From Treponema sp. (GTDB lineage Bacteria > Spirochaetota > Spirochaetia > Treponematales > Treponemataceae), in the NCBI GenBank assembly GCA_024402595.1, contig JAKSTL010000011.1, positions 1 to 44,616 on the forward strand: a stretch of 44,616 bases of DNA, read 5' to 3'. Positions 8,347 through 15,752 of this stretch are shown one piece after another. The notes beneath the pieces were generated by a model that saw nothing but the letters and a program-made list of their open reading frames with translations, searched no databases and was not told the origin of the DNA. The position numbers were made by a program, and so were the translations under genes. The first letter of the stretch is position 1; each line of letters starts with the position of its first letter.

Positions 8347-9393
8347 GTGGGATTTTTGGAGCGAAAATTGTCCAGAGCACAAAAAACTGTTAAAAAGTAT
8401 GAAAAAAAGTTCTCTACAGGATTTTCTAAAAAATCTGGCTCGTTTTTTAGAGCAATAGGTTTGTTTTTTGTTAAATTCTTTAAGATTTTCGACAATAAAC
8501 TTACCATCATGATTGTTCCTCATTCGCAGGGCAAAGTAATAAATATTCAAACCAATGTTTTTGCGCTAATTCTTTCTGGACTTCTTACAGTTGGCATTCT
8601 TTCGTCCTTCATTTACTTCAACAAGCATTCCATTGCCACAGACACAGAAATTACAAACCTTATGAATCAAAACCGAGAAACTTTGGCAAGTCTTGACCAG
8701 CTTCGTGATGAAAATGCAAATCTTTTTCAGGCAGCAAAACGATTCCAGTCATCTCTTTCACAGTCTCTTTCTTTACTTGGAATAAATCAGGTAGAAAATA
8801 AGTTTGACACTTCTTTAAATAACAGCGACCTTTCTTCCCTTTTCAGTACAAAAGAAATTGCTACAGGTTCTGCTCGTGAATTAGCCGATATTCAGGAATT
8901 AACATCATATCTGGAAGGTGCAGTTGAACCAATTGAACAGATTGGCCGAATGATTAAAACCCAGCAATCTTTGTTTACAGAAATCCCAAGTATTTGTCCA
9001 ATAAAAAGCCCAACTCTCCATATTTCAATGGCTTTTGGACCAAATCATCACCCATATTCAAATCAGTGGTACATTCACAAAGGTATCGACTTTTCAACTT
9101 GGCGTTCTGGCGACCCTGTTATGGCAACGGCATCTGGTCAGGTTGTTACAGTTGGATATGATAATAGCTTTGGTAACTTTGTAATCATAAAACACAACCA
9201 CGGTATTTATACACGATATGCTCACCTTAGCACTTACAGAGTTCAAAAAGGACAGTTAGTTGAACAGGGAAATGTAATTGGCTATGTAGGAAACACAGGT
9301 ATTTCTACAGGTCCACATCTTCACTATGAAGTACACATTGGTTCTGATGTTGTAGACCCTGCAAAATATATCAATATTAAATTGGCAAAATAG
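8347..9393 (+). CDS. M23/LytM peptidoglycan endopeptidase, membrane-anchored
   Basis: 348 residues. A basic cytoplasmic N-terminus is followed by one membrane segment (about 70-91), a predicted coiled coil (about 100-140), and a LytM domain (about 225-345). Zinc ligands are present: HKGIDF (His244, Asp248) and GPHLHYE (His324, His326). It should cleave peptide cross-links in the periplasm. The start is taken as GTG at 8347 because the nearby ATG at 8336 is out of frame; GGGA upstream gives modest support. A bactofilin gene follows 6 nt later, an arrangement known from cell-shape modules (CcmA with Csd-type peptidases in Helicobacter), so a role in helical shape is plausible. Confidence 0.92.
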   Translation: MGFLERKLSRAQKTVKKYEKKFSTGFSKKSGSFFRAIGLFFVKFFKIFDNKLTIMIVPHSQGKVINIQTNVFALILSGLLTVGILSSFIYFNKHSIATDTEITNLMNQNRETLASLDQLRDENANLFQAAKRFQSSLSQSLSLLGINQVENKFDTSLNNSDLSSLFSTKEIATGSARELADIQELTSYLEGAVEPIEQIGRMIKTQQSLFTEIPSICPIKSPTLHISMAFGPNHHPYSNQWYIHKGIDFSTWRSGDPVMATASGQVVTVGYDNSFGNFVIIKHNHGIYTRYAHLSTYRVQKGQLVEQGNVIGYVGNTGISTGPHLHYEVHIGSDVVDPAKYINIKLAK

Positions 9394-9399
9394 GTACTT

Positions 9400-9816
9400 A
9401 TGGCTCTTAGTCTTCGAATGGATGATATTTCTATCAATACGGTAATTGGTAATGGTTCGGCTATTACTGGTGATGTACGCATAAATGGATTTATTCGTGT
9501 TGATGGCGATATTGACGGAAATCTTGAAACTGATGGAAATGTTATTATTGGTGATAATGCCCGAATCCGCGGAAACCTTAAGGCAAAAGCTGTAATCATT
9601 GGTGGAATAATTTTGGGTAATGTTCACACCGAAGAAAGTGCAAAACTTCTTACAACTTCTGTTGTCATTGGCGATGTTATTTCCCGAAAAGTTCAAATAG
9701 AAGATAAAGCAATAATTCACGGTCACTGCATTTCTATAAAAGACAAAGAACGCTATCAAAAAGAAGCAGACAAATATCTTCAGTCCAAAGCAATCAAAGA
9801 TAAGGTTATTCTTTAA
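9400..9816 (+). CDS. Bactofilin (polymer-forming cytoskeletal protein)
   Basis: 138 residues. A short polar N-terminus precedes a right-handed beta-helix core (about 18-110) of regularly spaced Gly/Ile/Val steps such as GDVRINGFIRVDGDIDGNL and GDNARIRGNLKAKAVIIGG, then a charged C-terminal tail. Bactofilins polymerise without nucleotide and position peptidoglycan enzymes; here the LytM peptidase is encoded directly upstream. TAGG before the ATG overlaps the peptidase stop region. The stop shares one base with the next ATG (TAATG), so the YaaR-like gene is translationally coupled. Confidence 0.93.
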   Translation: MALSLRMDDISINTVIGNGSAITGDVRINGFIRVDGDIDGNLETDGNVIIGDNARIRGNLKAKAVIIGGIILGNVHTEESAKLLTTSVVIGDVISRKVQIEDKAIIHGHCISIKDKERYQKEADKYLQSKAIKDKVIL

Positions 9817-10382
9817 TGAGTGATATAAATCCCCTTGGCGCTTCAACTTATTACTCTGGTTTACAAAATGCCACCAGTCAAACTGCAAAAGAAGCAAAAA
9901 AGGAAAAAACTAATTCTTCCAATCGAGTTAAATTTTCAGAATTATTAAAATCTACCAACGAAAAAGACAATTCTTTGGAACTAAATGGCTTTCCACCCGA
10001 AATTGCCAATATGTCCATAGAAGATGCCGCAGTTTTCCTCAAAGATAAAGTCGACATTTCTGGCGATAAAGTTGCCGCTTCTGCTAGTACCGAAAATCTT
10101 ATGGAGTTCAAAAAATCTGTTCAGCAGTTTATAAAGTTTGTTGTTATGAACAATTTTGAAGTTCATCAAAAAAAGCTTCGAGGTTTTTCCAGCCCAATGC
10201 AAAACTTTTCTACTTTTAATACAAAAAAACGGCCAAAAGACCCTCGTACAGTGATTCAAGCAGTAAATACAAAATTGGACGCACTAACCAGAAGTATGCT
10301 TTCCAATCAAAAAAATAATTTACAGTTATTAGCTCAGGTAAATGAAATAAAAGGATTAATTATAGACTTAATGCAATCTTAA
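9816..10382 (+). CDS. YaaR-family (DUF327) protein
   Basis: 188 residues, cytoplasmic, with no signal or membrane segment. A low-complexity N-terminus (about 1-55) is followed by a helical DUF327/YaaR-type domain; the stretch FKKSVQQFIKFVVMNNFEV and the C-terminal helix ending GLIIDLMQS match what I know of the family. Function is undetermined. In Bacillus, yaaR also lies close to yaaT (ricT), and here too the RicT/PSP1 gene follows, so the neighbourhood is conserved across phyla. Its ATG overlaps the bactofilin stop. Confidence 0.82.
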   Translation: MSDINPLGASTYYSGLQNATSQTAKEAKKEKTNSSNRVKFSELLKSTNEKDNSLELNGFPPEIANMSIEDAAVFLKDKVDISGDKVAASASTENLMEFKKSVQQFIKFVVMNNFEVHQKKLRGFSSPMQNFSTFNTKKRPKDPRTVIQAVNTKLDALTRSMLSNQKNNLQLLAQVNEIKGLIIDLMQS

Positions 10383-10455
10383 CGGATATAATTTTTTATA
10401 TTAGAATTATTATAGAAATATAGTTTAAAAAAAGGTTAAATATAACGGTATAAAT

Positions 10456-11385
10456 ATGAGTGATTTTTTTGAAACAGATATAGATGATGAAAATGTAAAT
10501 CTTGCAAGCCTTGAAGATAACGAAGGTCGCACAGATACCACCGAAACTGACGAAAATCTTGTAATTGATTATCCTCTTTACCACATAAAGCTTGAATATT
10601 CCAGCGAAACACTTTATGCAAAGACACAAAATAATCTTAAATTAAATCCTGGCGATTATGTTATTACACCAACCCGCTATGGAAAAGACATGGCATTGGT
10701 TTTAGGTGAATCAAAAAAGCCAATCGGAATTAAACAGGCGGATATAGTAACAATTGACCGAAAAGCCACAGAAGAAGACTTAAAAAAACGGGAAGAGTTA
10801 AAAGCTAAAGAAAAAGATGCTTTCCCAATTTTTAGAGAAAAAGTTGCTTATCACAAACTGGATATGAAACTGATTGAAACTCACTTTTTGTTTGATGAAC
10901 AGAAGGTTTTGTTTTTCTTCAGTTCCGATAACCGCGTAGACTTCCGTGAATTGGTAAAAGATTTAGTTTCTGTTTTCAAAATCCGCATTGAATTACGCCA
11001 AATTGGTGTTCGCGACGAATCTAGAATTACTGGTGGATTAGGAATCTGTGGACGACCATTCTGCTGCCACGGTGTTTCCGATAAACTTAAACCAGTTTCA
11101 ATCCGCATGGCAAAAGATCAGAATCTTTCTTTAAACTCCATGAAAATCTCTGGACAATGTGGCCGCTTACTTTGCTGTCTTTCTTACGAGTTTGACTGGT
11201 ACAACGAAGCCCGCCGAAATCTTCCAACAGAAGGAATCAAAATCTTTTATGACGGCACCAACTTCCGAATTACAGAAGTTAATCCTCTAACCAATATGAT
11301 TAAAATGTCCGGTGAAGATGGTCGTCTTTTGGAAGTAAATGCAAAAAGATTCTCTCACAGTGGAAATTATTGGAAAATAGACTAA
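10456..11385 (+). CDS. ricT: PSP1-domain protein, RicT/YaaT-like
   Basis: 309 residues. An acidic N-terminus (1-40) precedes a PSP1 domain with the conserved cysteine clusters GICGRPFCCH (Cys198, 203, 204) and GQCGRLLCCLSYE (Cys235, 240, 241). In Bacillus subtilis, RicT with RicA and RicF binds [4Fe-4S] clusters and specifies RNase Y cleavage, and all RicT cysteines are present here. RicA and RicF are not in the window. The gene follows the YaaR-like gene after 73 nt. The start ATG has no near ribosome site; AAGG is about 20 nt away. An iron-sulphur RNA-processing factor is the likely role by homology. Confidence 0.88.
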   Translation: MSDFFETDIDDENVNLASLEDNEGRTDTTETDENLVIDYPLYHIKLEYSSETLYAKTQNNLKLNPGDYVITPTRYGKDMALVLGESKKPIGIKQADIVTIDRKATEEDLKKREELKAKEKDAFPIFREKVAYHKLDMKLIETHFLFDEQKVLFFFSSDNRVDFRELVKDLVSVFKIRIELRQIGVRDESRITGGLGICGRPFCCHGVSDKLKPVSIRMAKDQNLSLNSMKISGQCGRLLCCLSYEFDWYNEARRNLPTEGIKIFYDGTNFRITEVNPLTNMIKMSGEDGRLLEVNAKRFSHSGNYWKID

Positions 11386-11405
11386 AACACACCAAAATCT
11401 ACTTG

Positions 11406-11434
11406 TTGCTCATAGTGATGAATTACATTAAAAT
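11406..11434 (+). promoter_or_regulatory. Candidate proS promoter, near-leaderless
   Basis: TTGCTC (11406-11411), a 17-bp spacer and TAAAAT (11429-11434). Only 8 nt separate the -10 from the ATG at 11443, and there is no Shine-Dalgarno, so the mRNA would carry 0-2 nt of leader. Confidence 0.45.
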
Positions 11435-11442
11435 GAAACATT

Positions 11443-13254
11443 ATGAAAGCAACTAAAACTATAATTTCTACACTGCGAGAAGCTCCAAACGACGCAGTTA
11501 TTTCTAGCCATCAGTTAATGATGCGCTCTGGTATGATTCGTAAACTTGGAAACGGTCTTTATGCTTATATGCCACTCGGCTACCGTTCCCTCATGAAAGT
11601 TCAGCAGATTATCCGTGAAGAACTTGATAATGCAGGTCTTCTCGAAATTAAACCTACAGTAATTCAGCCCGGTGACTTGTGGAAAGAATCAGGACGCTGG
11701 GACAAAATGGCTGGCGAAATGCTTACTGCACAGAACCGCCAGGGACAGGATATGGTTGTTTCTCCTACAGCAGAAGAAGCATTTACTTTCCTTGTTCGCG
11801 AAGGTCTCTCTTCTTACAAACAGCTGCCATTTACTTTATATCAGATCAACACAAAATATCGTGATGAAATCCGCCCACGTTACGGTGTAATGCGCGGTCG
11901 CGAATTCATTATGATGGATGCATACTCATTCGATAAAGATCAGGCTGACCTTGATGCTTCTTATGACAATGTTGCAGAAGCTTACCGCCGTATCTTTAAA
12001 CGCATGGGCCTTACAACTATTTCTGTAAAAGCAGATACAGGTGCTATGGGTGGTTCTGGTTCAGAAGAATTCATGGTTGAATCTGAAGTTGGTGACGATA
12101 CACTTCTTCTTTGTCCAAACTGTTCTTATGCCGCTAACGTAGAAAAAGCTGCATGTAAAGCTGAAACTCCACTTAATTCAGAAGGAAAACCTCAGGCTCG
12201 TACTGATAAAGCAATTGAAGAAGTTGCAACTCCAAATGTTTTCTCAATTGAAGATATGGAAAAATTCTTTGGTGAAAAATCAACAACTTTCTTAAAGGCT
12301 TTAATCTACAAAGTTTATAACTGTGGAATTGACCTTTCTAAAAACGAATTCTACAAAAACGCTAAAACAGTTACAGAAGGTGGTTCAACTTACATTCCTG
12401 AAACCTTCTTCTGCGTACTTATCCGTGGCGATTTAGACGTAAACGAAACAAAACTTGCAGCAGTTCTTAAAGCTTCTGGTGCAGAACTTGCCAGTGATGA
12501 AGATGTTCTTAAATATTCAGGCGCTCCACACGGATTTGTTGGTCCAATCGGAATTAAAATCCCAGTTTTAGCAGATTTATCTACTGTTGATATGCACGAT
12601 TGTGTCGCAGGTGCTGGTAAAGAAGGCTATCACATTAAGCATGTTGAACCTGGCCGCGATTTTACTCCATTTATGACAGCTGATGTTCGTACTTGTAAAG
12701 AAGGCGATTCTTGTCCTGATTGTGGTGGAAAGTTCTACATGAAAAAAGGTAACGAACTTGGACATATCTTCAAACTTGGAACAAAATATACAAAATCTAT
12801 GAATGTTACATATCTTGGAGAAAGTGGAAAACCTGTAACCCCTCTTATGGGTTGTTATGGAATTGGTGTTGACCGAACTTTGGCCAGCATTATCGAAGGT
12901 CACCACGACGAAAAAGGTATTCAGTGGCCAATGACTATTGCTCCATATCAGGTTGCAATCATTCCAATCCAATATAAAGGCCAAATGCAGGAAGTTGCAG
13001 ACAAACTTTACGATGAATTAACAAAAGCTGGAATTGAAGTTCTTCTGGATGATAGAAATGAACGCCCAGGAGTTAAATTCACAGACTCAGAGCTTATTGG
13101 ATATCCAGTTCGCATTGTTGTTGGTGATAAAAATCTTCCAAATGTTGAGTTTAAAATTCGTACAGCGGAACAGGCAGAAATGGTACCAGCTACAGAAGTT
13201 GCAGCAAAAACCATCAAGTTTGTTCAAGATGAACTTGCAAAATTAAATGGATAA
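11443..13254 (+). CDS. proS: Proline-tRNA ligase, bacterial type with editing insertion
   Basis: Charges tRNA-Pro. The 603-residue protein shows class II motif 1 near residues 35-65 (LYAYMPLGYRSLMKVQQII), motif 2 as RDEIRPRYGVMRGREFIMMD, and motif 3 as GCYGIGVDRTLASIIEGHH. Between them (about 220-410) lies the INS editing domain typical of the bacterial form, with a C-terminal anticodon-binding domain (about 490-600). It is therefore of the bacterial genre, unlike the archaeal-type PheRS in the same window. No ribosome site precedes the ATG. A strong terminator follows the stop. Confidence 0.96.
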   Translation: MKATKTIISTLREAPNDAVISSHQLMMRSGMIRKLGNGLYAYMPLGYRSLMKVQQIIREELDNAGLLEIKPTVIQPGDLWKESGRWDKMAGEMLTAQNRQGQDMVVSPTAEEAFTFLVREGLSSYKQLPFTLYQINTKYRDEIRPRYGVMRGREFIMMDAYSFDKDQADLDASYDNVAEAYRRIFKRMGLTTISVKADTGAMGGSGSEEFMVESEVGDDTLLLCPNCSYAANVEKAACKAETPLNSEGKPQARTDKAIEEVATPNVFSIEDMEKFFGEKSTTFLKALIYKVYNCGIDLSKNEFYKNAKTVTEGGSTYIPETFFCVLIRGDLDVNETKLAAVLKASGAELASDEDVLKYSGAPHGFVGPIGIKIPVLADLSTVDMHDCVAGAGKEGYHIKHVEPGRDFTPFMTADVRTCKEGDSCPDCGGKFYMKKGNELGHIFKLGTKYTKSMNVTYLGESGKPVTPLMGCYGIGVDRTLASIIEGHHDEKGIQWPMTIAPYQVAIIPIQYKGQMQEVADKLYDELTKAGIEVLLDDRNERPGVKFTDSELIGYPVRIVVGDKNLPNVEFKIRTAEQAEMVPATEVAAKTIKFVQDELAKLNG

Positions 13255-13275
13255 TAATTTGTAAAATCTTAAATC

Positions 13276-13311
13276 GGGGTTGTCTGAAAATTATAGACAG
13301 CCTCTTTTTTT
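13276..13311 (+). terminator. Intrinsic terminator of proS, abutting the next gene's ribosome site
   Basis: GGGGTTGTCT (13276-13285) pairs with AGACAGCCTC (13295-13304) over 10 bp with two G-T wobbles, around a 9-nt loop, followed by seven T. The T-run is directly followed by GGAG and then the ATG at 13321, leaving no room for a separate promoter downstream. Confidence 0.85.
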
Positions 13312-13320
13312 GGAGTCTTT

Positions 13321-14433
13321 ATGAAAAAAATAATTCTTGGTTTTTTAGCTGTACTTTTTGCCGCATCAGTTTTTGCAATGCCTGGCTTTGAATCTTACAT
13401 TTTGGATCGTTCGGGAACTTATGTTTATTATCGAGATTATTCCTTTGAGCGAGAAAGTTACATTGGTATTCTTACTTACGATGAAGCTACTTTTCAAATC
13501 CGTTATTATGCACCAAAAGATGAAAAATCCATGCTGCCAGAAAAAGAAGTTGCTCTTTTATTAAGCATAAATCCAGAAGCTGTATACTGGCAAATGACTG
13601 GGGAAAAAATTATTTCGCAGATTTTACCAAATGACGACAGTCTTGATATTTTGAATTATCTTCACGATATTCTTTACGAGTTTTCTGCAAGAAGAATTAA
13701 AATTGGAGAACTTAATCCAAAGACCGACGGCTATGTTTTAGGAAATGATTTTTGGGAAAATGGTATAAAGGCTTCTCAAGAATATCCGCAGTTTGGTGGA
13801 AAAGTTACCATTTCTTTTGATTGTATGATTCCATTGTTCAACTTAAAGTCTATTACTGCTGCCGACGGTTCTACAGCTCTTCAAGTTTGCGTAATTGGAG
13901 ACTTAAAATCTGATGATGATGTTTCTTTTGAATCTTTTAAAGGTTTTAAAGAGGTTCCATCAGAAACTATTACAAAAAATGCTCAGATTTACAAAAAGGC
14001 AAAGTCTCTTAAAAATACTTTTGCTAATCATTCTGTAACAATAGATTCAAACTGGACTACTTTTCCTGATTCGGCAACATTTTGTGTATTAAATGATGAT
14101 GCTGTTATTACAATGGTTGAAACTCCAAAATGCGCTGATGATCCAATTAAAAATGACATGATGATTCTTGGCGGATATATCACCAGTATTTATTATCATT
14201 ATATCAATTTACTCACCTGCGACATTGTTTATAACGATAAAAATAATTCTTACAAAATCATCTACAATTCTTATCCTCAAGACCCAGATGATTATGCAAA
14301 CTATATTTATGCTGTTGAAATATTGACCAAAAATGAACGAGGCGGTTTTGACTTCTTCTCATTAAGCACTTATAAAAGAGCTTATCTTGCCAACCGCTCA
14401 TATTTTGAAAAAATTATCAAATCTTATAAATAA
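13321..14433 (+). CDS. Exported protein of unknown function
   Basis: 370 residues with a clear signal peptide (MKKIILGFLAVLFAASVFA, cleavage near residue 20). The mature part is rich in Tyr, Asp and Ser, has no further membrane segment and no cysteine-based lipobox, so it is probably periplasmic or surface-released. GGAG lies 6 nt before the ATG and is fused to the T-tract of the proS terminator, so expression may depend on read-through from proS or a promoter inside proS. No family recognised. Beyond its stop lies a repeat-rich gap. Confidence 0.75.
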   Translation: MKKIILGFLAVLFAASVFAMPGFESYILDRSGTYVYYRDYSFERESYIGILTYDEATFQIRYYAPKDEKSMLPEKEVALLLSINPEAVYWQMTGEKIISQILPNDDSLDILNYLHDILYEFSARRIKIGELNPKTDGYVLGNDFWENGIKASQEYPQFGGKVTISFDCMIPLFNLKSITAADGSTALQVCVIGDLKSDDDVSFESFKGFKEVPSETITKNAQIYKKAKSLKNTFANHSVTIDSNWTTFPDSATFCVLNDDAVITMVETPKCADDPIKNDMMILGGYITSIYYHYINLLTCDIVYNDKNNSYKIIYNSYPQDPDDYANYIYAVEILTKNERGGFDFFSLSTYKRAYLANRSYFEKIIKSYK

Positions 14434-14450
14434 AAATTATCAAAAAAATC

Positions 14451-14690
14451 TGCGTCATGCTAAACTTGTTTCAGCATAACACCCAACCGTCACGCTGAAC
14501 TTGTTTCAGCATCCCACTTAAAGCTATGTTCACTTTTTGGTGGTGAGATCCCGAAACAGGTTCGGGATGACGCTATAGTACGAACTTCTAGGACAGCCCC
14601 TTTGTTCTGGATGACGCTATAGTACGAACTACTAGGACAGCCCCTGACAGATTTTTGGGGTGACAAAATGCATTTCGCTAGGACAAAAAT
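14451..14690. repeat. Mosaic of palindromic repeats and a 36-bp direct duplication
   Basis: Three palindromic units can be read. Two are related (14454-14477 and 14490-14513, core CTGAACTTGTTTCAGCAT with variants). The third, 14547-14572, is ATCCCGAA with GTTCGGGAT around a short loop. Then 14565-14600 and 14609-14644 are copies of one 36-bp sequence with a single mismatch, ending GGACAGCCCC. The gap lies between converging genes. Similar short palindromes built on GAACTTGTTTC are known as dispersed repeats in other bacteria; this assignment is from memory. Confidence 0.7.
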
Positions 14691-14705
14691 AGATAAACCT
14701 TGCGG

Positions 14706-15635
14706 CTAAAAATTATTCCTTGAAAGGGGAGAGCCTATCCATTGGCCTTCGCTTCCCAAATATTCTTTCTTTTCACCTTCAATCAAAAATTGAACGCTTT
14801 TTACAGTAGAAAAATTGGTAGCTGTGTAAACAATCTGCATCAGCTGCCCGTTATAACCTTCAACACCGTATTCATTGAACTCAAAGTTTTCGCTAAAATC
14901 CAAAATTGCCACACCGTCCTGAACCTTAGCACTTAAAAGTTTAGTTCCTTCAGGAATTAATGTTCTGCAATTTTTTTCCGTAGCCATAGAATTGTCAGGT
15001 CCCTGCATTAAAAGCTTAAGCGCTGTTGTTAACGGTGAATCATTTTTTGGAATTGTTCGTTTTATCATTTTTCGAACTACACCACCATCCGAATCAATTT
15101 CCACAAAACAAAGAGAAAGTTCCGTATATTTAATTTCAGATTTTACAGAAGTTGTAGCAGTAGAATTGTTTTCGGTAGCCACATTGGTATTTGAAGCTGG
15201 TTTTTCCGATGTTTTTTTAGTTTCCGACTCTACTTTGCTGGTAGTAGCTGAAACATTTGGTTTTTCAATTTCCTTTGGCTCTGGTTTTTCTATTTTTTCT
15301 ACTTTTTCCTGCTGCGAAACTACATTAGTTTGAGCATTGTCGCCTTTTTTGTTTTTTTCAGAATCTTTATTTTGTTTTTTCTCTGTTTGAATCTTTAATG
15401 TGCCGGTAGCTTCTTCTTGGGCCTGCTTAGATTTCTTTTCAGAAGGTTCATGTTTTTCTACAAAAGCAGGTGTAGTTCCAAAAACTCTATCGAAAAATCT
15501 AGTTTCTTGAAGATTTGTAATAATCGTATCTTTTTTAACAAAAAATAAAATTAAAATAACAATAAAACTTAAAACTATAAATGCGGCTGTAAATCCGCTT
15601 CTTTTATTCTTTTTACTTGTTTTTTTACTGGCCAT
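14706..15635 (-). CDS. GerMN-domain protein, membrane-anchored
   Basis: 309 residues. A lysine-rich N-terminus precedes one membrane segment (about 14-33), a long Lys/Glu/Thr/Ser-rich linker (about 60-165) and a GerMN domain (about 170-300). The domain has the typical SPLTTALKLLMQGP stretch, a TLIPEGTKLLSAKVQDGVAILDFSENF core and an IVYTATNFSTVKSVQFLIEG end. GerMN domains occur in spore-germination and lipoprotein contexts and in non-sporulating bacteria as envelope proteins of unknown activity. Here it would sit in the periplasm tethered to the inner membrane. A strong terminator upstream separates it from nfnB. Confidence 0.85.
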   Translation of the reverse strand: MASKKTSKKNKRSGFTAAFIVLSFIVILILFFVKKDTIITNLQETRFFDRVFGTTPAFVEKHEPSEKKSKQAQEEATGTLKIQTEKKQNKDSEKNKKGDNAQTNVVSQQEKVEKIEKPEPKEIEKPNVSATTSKVESETKKTSEKPASNTNVATENNSTATTSVKSEIKYTELSLCFVEIDSDGGVVRKMIKRTIPKNDSPLTTALKLLMQGPDNSMATEKNCRTLIPEGTKLLSAKVQDGVAILDFSENFEFNEYGVEGYNGQLMQIVYTATNFSTVKSVQFLIEGEKKEYLGSEGQWIGSPLSRNNF

Positions 15636-15641
15636 AACTTA

Positions 15642-15669
15642 ATTATCGGATAGAAAAACAGAAAGTTAA
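15642..15669 (-). promoter_or_regulatory. Candidate leaderless promoter of the GerMN gene
   Basis: On the minus strand, TTAACT (15669-15664), a 16-bp spacer and GATAAT (15647-15642). Six nt then lead to the ATG at 15635, so transcription would begin at or next to the start codon. No Shine-Dalgarno is present. Confidence 0.4.
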
Positions 15670-15677
15670 AACAAAAA

Positions 15678-15724
15678 GCCCGTATTTTTCGACTAAGCAA
15701 AAAGGCTTACCTCTAAATACGGGC
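15678..15724 (-). terminator. Intrinsic terminator of the nfnA-nfnB operon
   Basis: GCCCGTATTT (15678-15687) pairs perfectly with AAATACGGGC (15715-15724). The loop itself contains a small TAAGC/GCTTA stem. On the minus strand the stem is followed by TTTTGTTTT. It lies just downstream of the nfnB stop. Confidence 0.85.
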
Positions 15725-15752
15725 ATATTTTTACAAAAAATCCGTCTGTAAA

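Noticed and set aside
8266-8550. Minus-strand ORF of 94 codons opposite the M23 gene
   Set aside because: It overlaps a firm coding region and its promoter, with no ribosome site and no family features.
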